Shown: positions 63,457 through 64,000 of the stretch, piece by piece | How positions within the stretch are numbered: position 1 is the stretch's first letter | Layout: every line of letters begins with the position of its first letter | DNA from: a virus | DNA: 64,000 nucleotides | Strand: one strand, 5' to 3' | IMG/VR virus record: IMGVR_UViG_3300020156_000023 | Location: 1 to 64,000 of that record | The notes under the pieces: generated by a model | Seen by the model: only the letters and a program-made list of their open reading frames with translations | Databases searched by the model: none | Told to the model about the DNA's origin: nothing | Made by a program: the position numbers and the translations under genes

Positions 63457-64000
63457 TTAATTGAACAAATCAGCTACACTTACACCTTGTGATGAACTTC
63501 CAGAACCACTTGGTCTTAAGTTTTTTCGCTGTTCTAAATTTGTTTTTACTTGTCTTGTTTGTTTTGTTTTAGTTACTTTTTCTAATCCTGTGAAGTCAAA
63601 ATCACTTTCAATAAGCTTAGCTAATAGTATCATTCTCTCTGAGTCCTGGAATGTTTCAGCAAGTTTCTTCTGGAAACCTGTTATAACTTTATCTTCACCT
63701 ATCTTCTGGTCTTTCTTAGTTAGGAAGTTAAATAACTTAGTTTTATCCTGGTCTGTTATCTTAAATCCTTTTACTTCATCAATCTCATCAAGAGTCTCTT
63801 TTACAGTTTCTTTGAACTCATTCTCTTGTTCCTTAGCTGCTCTTTTAGCTGCCTCTTGTTGTTTTAGAATGGCTTCTTTTTGTTTATTAACCTGCTCTTT
63901 TACTTTAGTATCGTACTTTTCAGCAAATTTCTTTTTCTTACCTGATTCAGTAAGATATTCTATCCTGTCTTCAATTTCATCTTTATCCCAACCTTCCTGA
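63457..64000 (-). CDS. Coiled-coil protein before the capsid gene, scaffold candidate (partial)
   Basis: A minus-strand frame open from the window edge to TAA at 63457-63459, about 180 residues, with its start outside. The visible part is almost all charged helix (KKKKFAEKYDTKVKEQVNKQ, then KEAILKQQEAAKRAAKEQEN), then a globular-like helix region with Asp and Phe, then a Gly/Ser linker and the end SVADLFN. A Lys/Glu-rich helical protein just upstream of a major capsid gene is typical of phage scaffolding proteins. Neither a protease motif nor an enzyme motif is seen. Confidence 0.6.
   Translation of the reverse strand, partial: QEGWDKDEIEDRIEYLTESGKKKKFAEKYDTKVKEQVNKQKEAILKQQEAAKRAAKEQENEFKETVKETLDEIDEVKGFKITDQDKTKLFNFLTKKDQKIGEDKVITGFQKKLAETFQDSERMILLAKLIESDFDFTGLEKVTKTKQTRQVKTNLEQRKNLRPSGSGSSSQGVSVADLFN

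Noticed and set aside
22122-64000. Many plus-strand open frames of 60-180 codons in the right half
   Set aside because: They are antisense shadows of the large minus-strand genes and show no recognisable protein features; the one at 63461-64000 opposes the partial coiled-coil gene.
1-64000. tRNA genes, CRISPR arrays, insertion sequences, integrase
   Set aside because: Gaps are too small for tRNA genes except the 105-base gap at 61,860-61,964, which shows no cloverleaf; no spaced repeats or transposase/integrase motifs were seen.

Overview
The window looks like about two thirds of a crAss-like phage genome (order Crassvirales), probably infecting a Bacteroidales host. It is AT-rich and densely packed, with two opposed gene blocks. 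The minus-strand block holds the crAss virion set: major capsid protein, ring or adaptor proteins, a giant tail stabilisation (muzzle) protein, cargo proteins and a 4,052-residue protein with the crAss-type RNA polymerase motif D-Y-D-I-D. Four start codons are preceded by TAnnTTTG, the -7 element of Bacteroides promoters. Genes are short-spaced or overlap, often as ATGA. Terminase, portal, DNA polymerase and a clear endolysin are not in this window.

Plus strand, 1 to 22,080: replication, nucleotide and accessory genes. First come the end of an unassigned gene, a DnaG-like primase protein with an altered TOPRIM site, and uracil-DNA glycosylase. Next, 2,178 to 6,800 reads as a small ubiquitin-like conjugation pathway: a beta-grasp protein ending in Gly-Gly-Gly plus a nine-residue tail, an E2-like protein, a JAMM peptidase, an E1/ThiF-like adenylating enzyme and an unknown partner. 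Two PD-(D/E)XK nucleases follow. The dNTP genes come after them: a fusion of a MazZ-like dATP/dGTP diphosphohydrolase and a HAD nucleotidase, a B12-dependent ribonucleotide reductase, and dUTPase. From 14,592 to 20,813 lie a PRPP-synthetase-like gene, a SLOG-domain gene and a NAMPT-like gene. This is the pair expected for an NAD+ rebuilding (NARP-type) counter-defence. A LAGLIDADG homing endonuclease, a PPP-family phosphatase, a DnaQ-like exonuclease and several small unknown genes are interspersed.

A strong bidirectional hairpin terminator at about 22,085 to 22,118 separates the converging blocks.

Minus strand, 64,000 down to 22,122 (order of transcription): a partial coiled-coil protein (scaffold candidate), major capsid protein, several conserved head or ring proteins, and a fibre with eleven 14-residue YadA-like repeats plus its partner. 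Then come small membrane or unknown proteins, a DEDDy exonuclease, a PD-(D/E)XK nuclease, ring proteins, an HU/IHF-like protein and a GIY-YIG homing endonuclease. The block ends with the 1,910-residue muzzle protein (with a von Willebrand A-like insert), three cargo-type proteins including the virion RNA polymerase, and a last 1,540-residue ejected-type protein.

All intergenic gaps are under about 110 bases, and I saw no tRNA, CRISPR array or insertion sequence in them. Function calls rest on motifs read by eye, with no database search.
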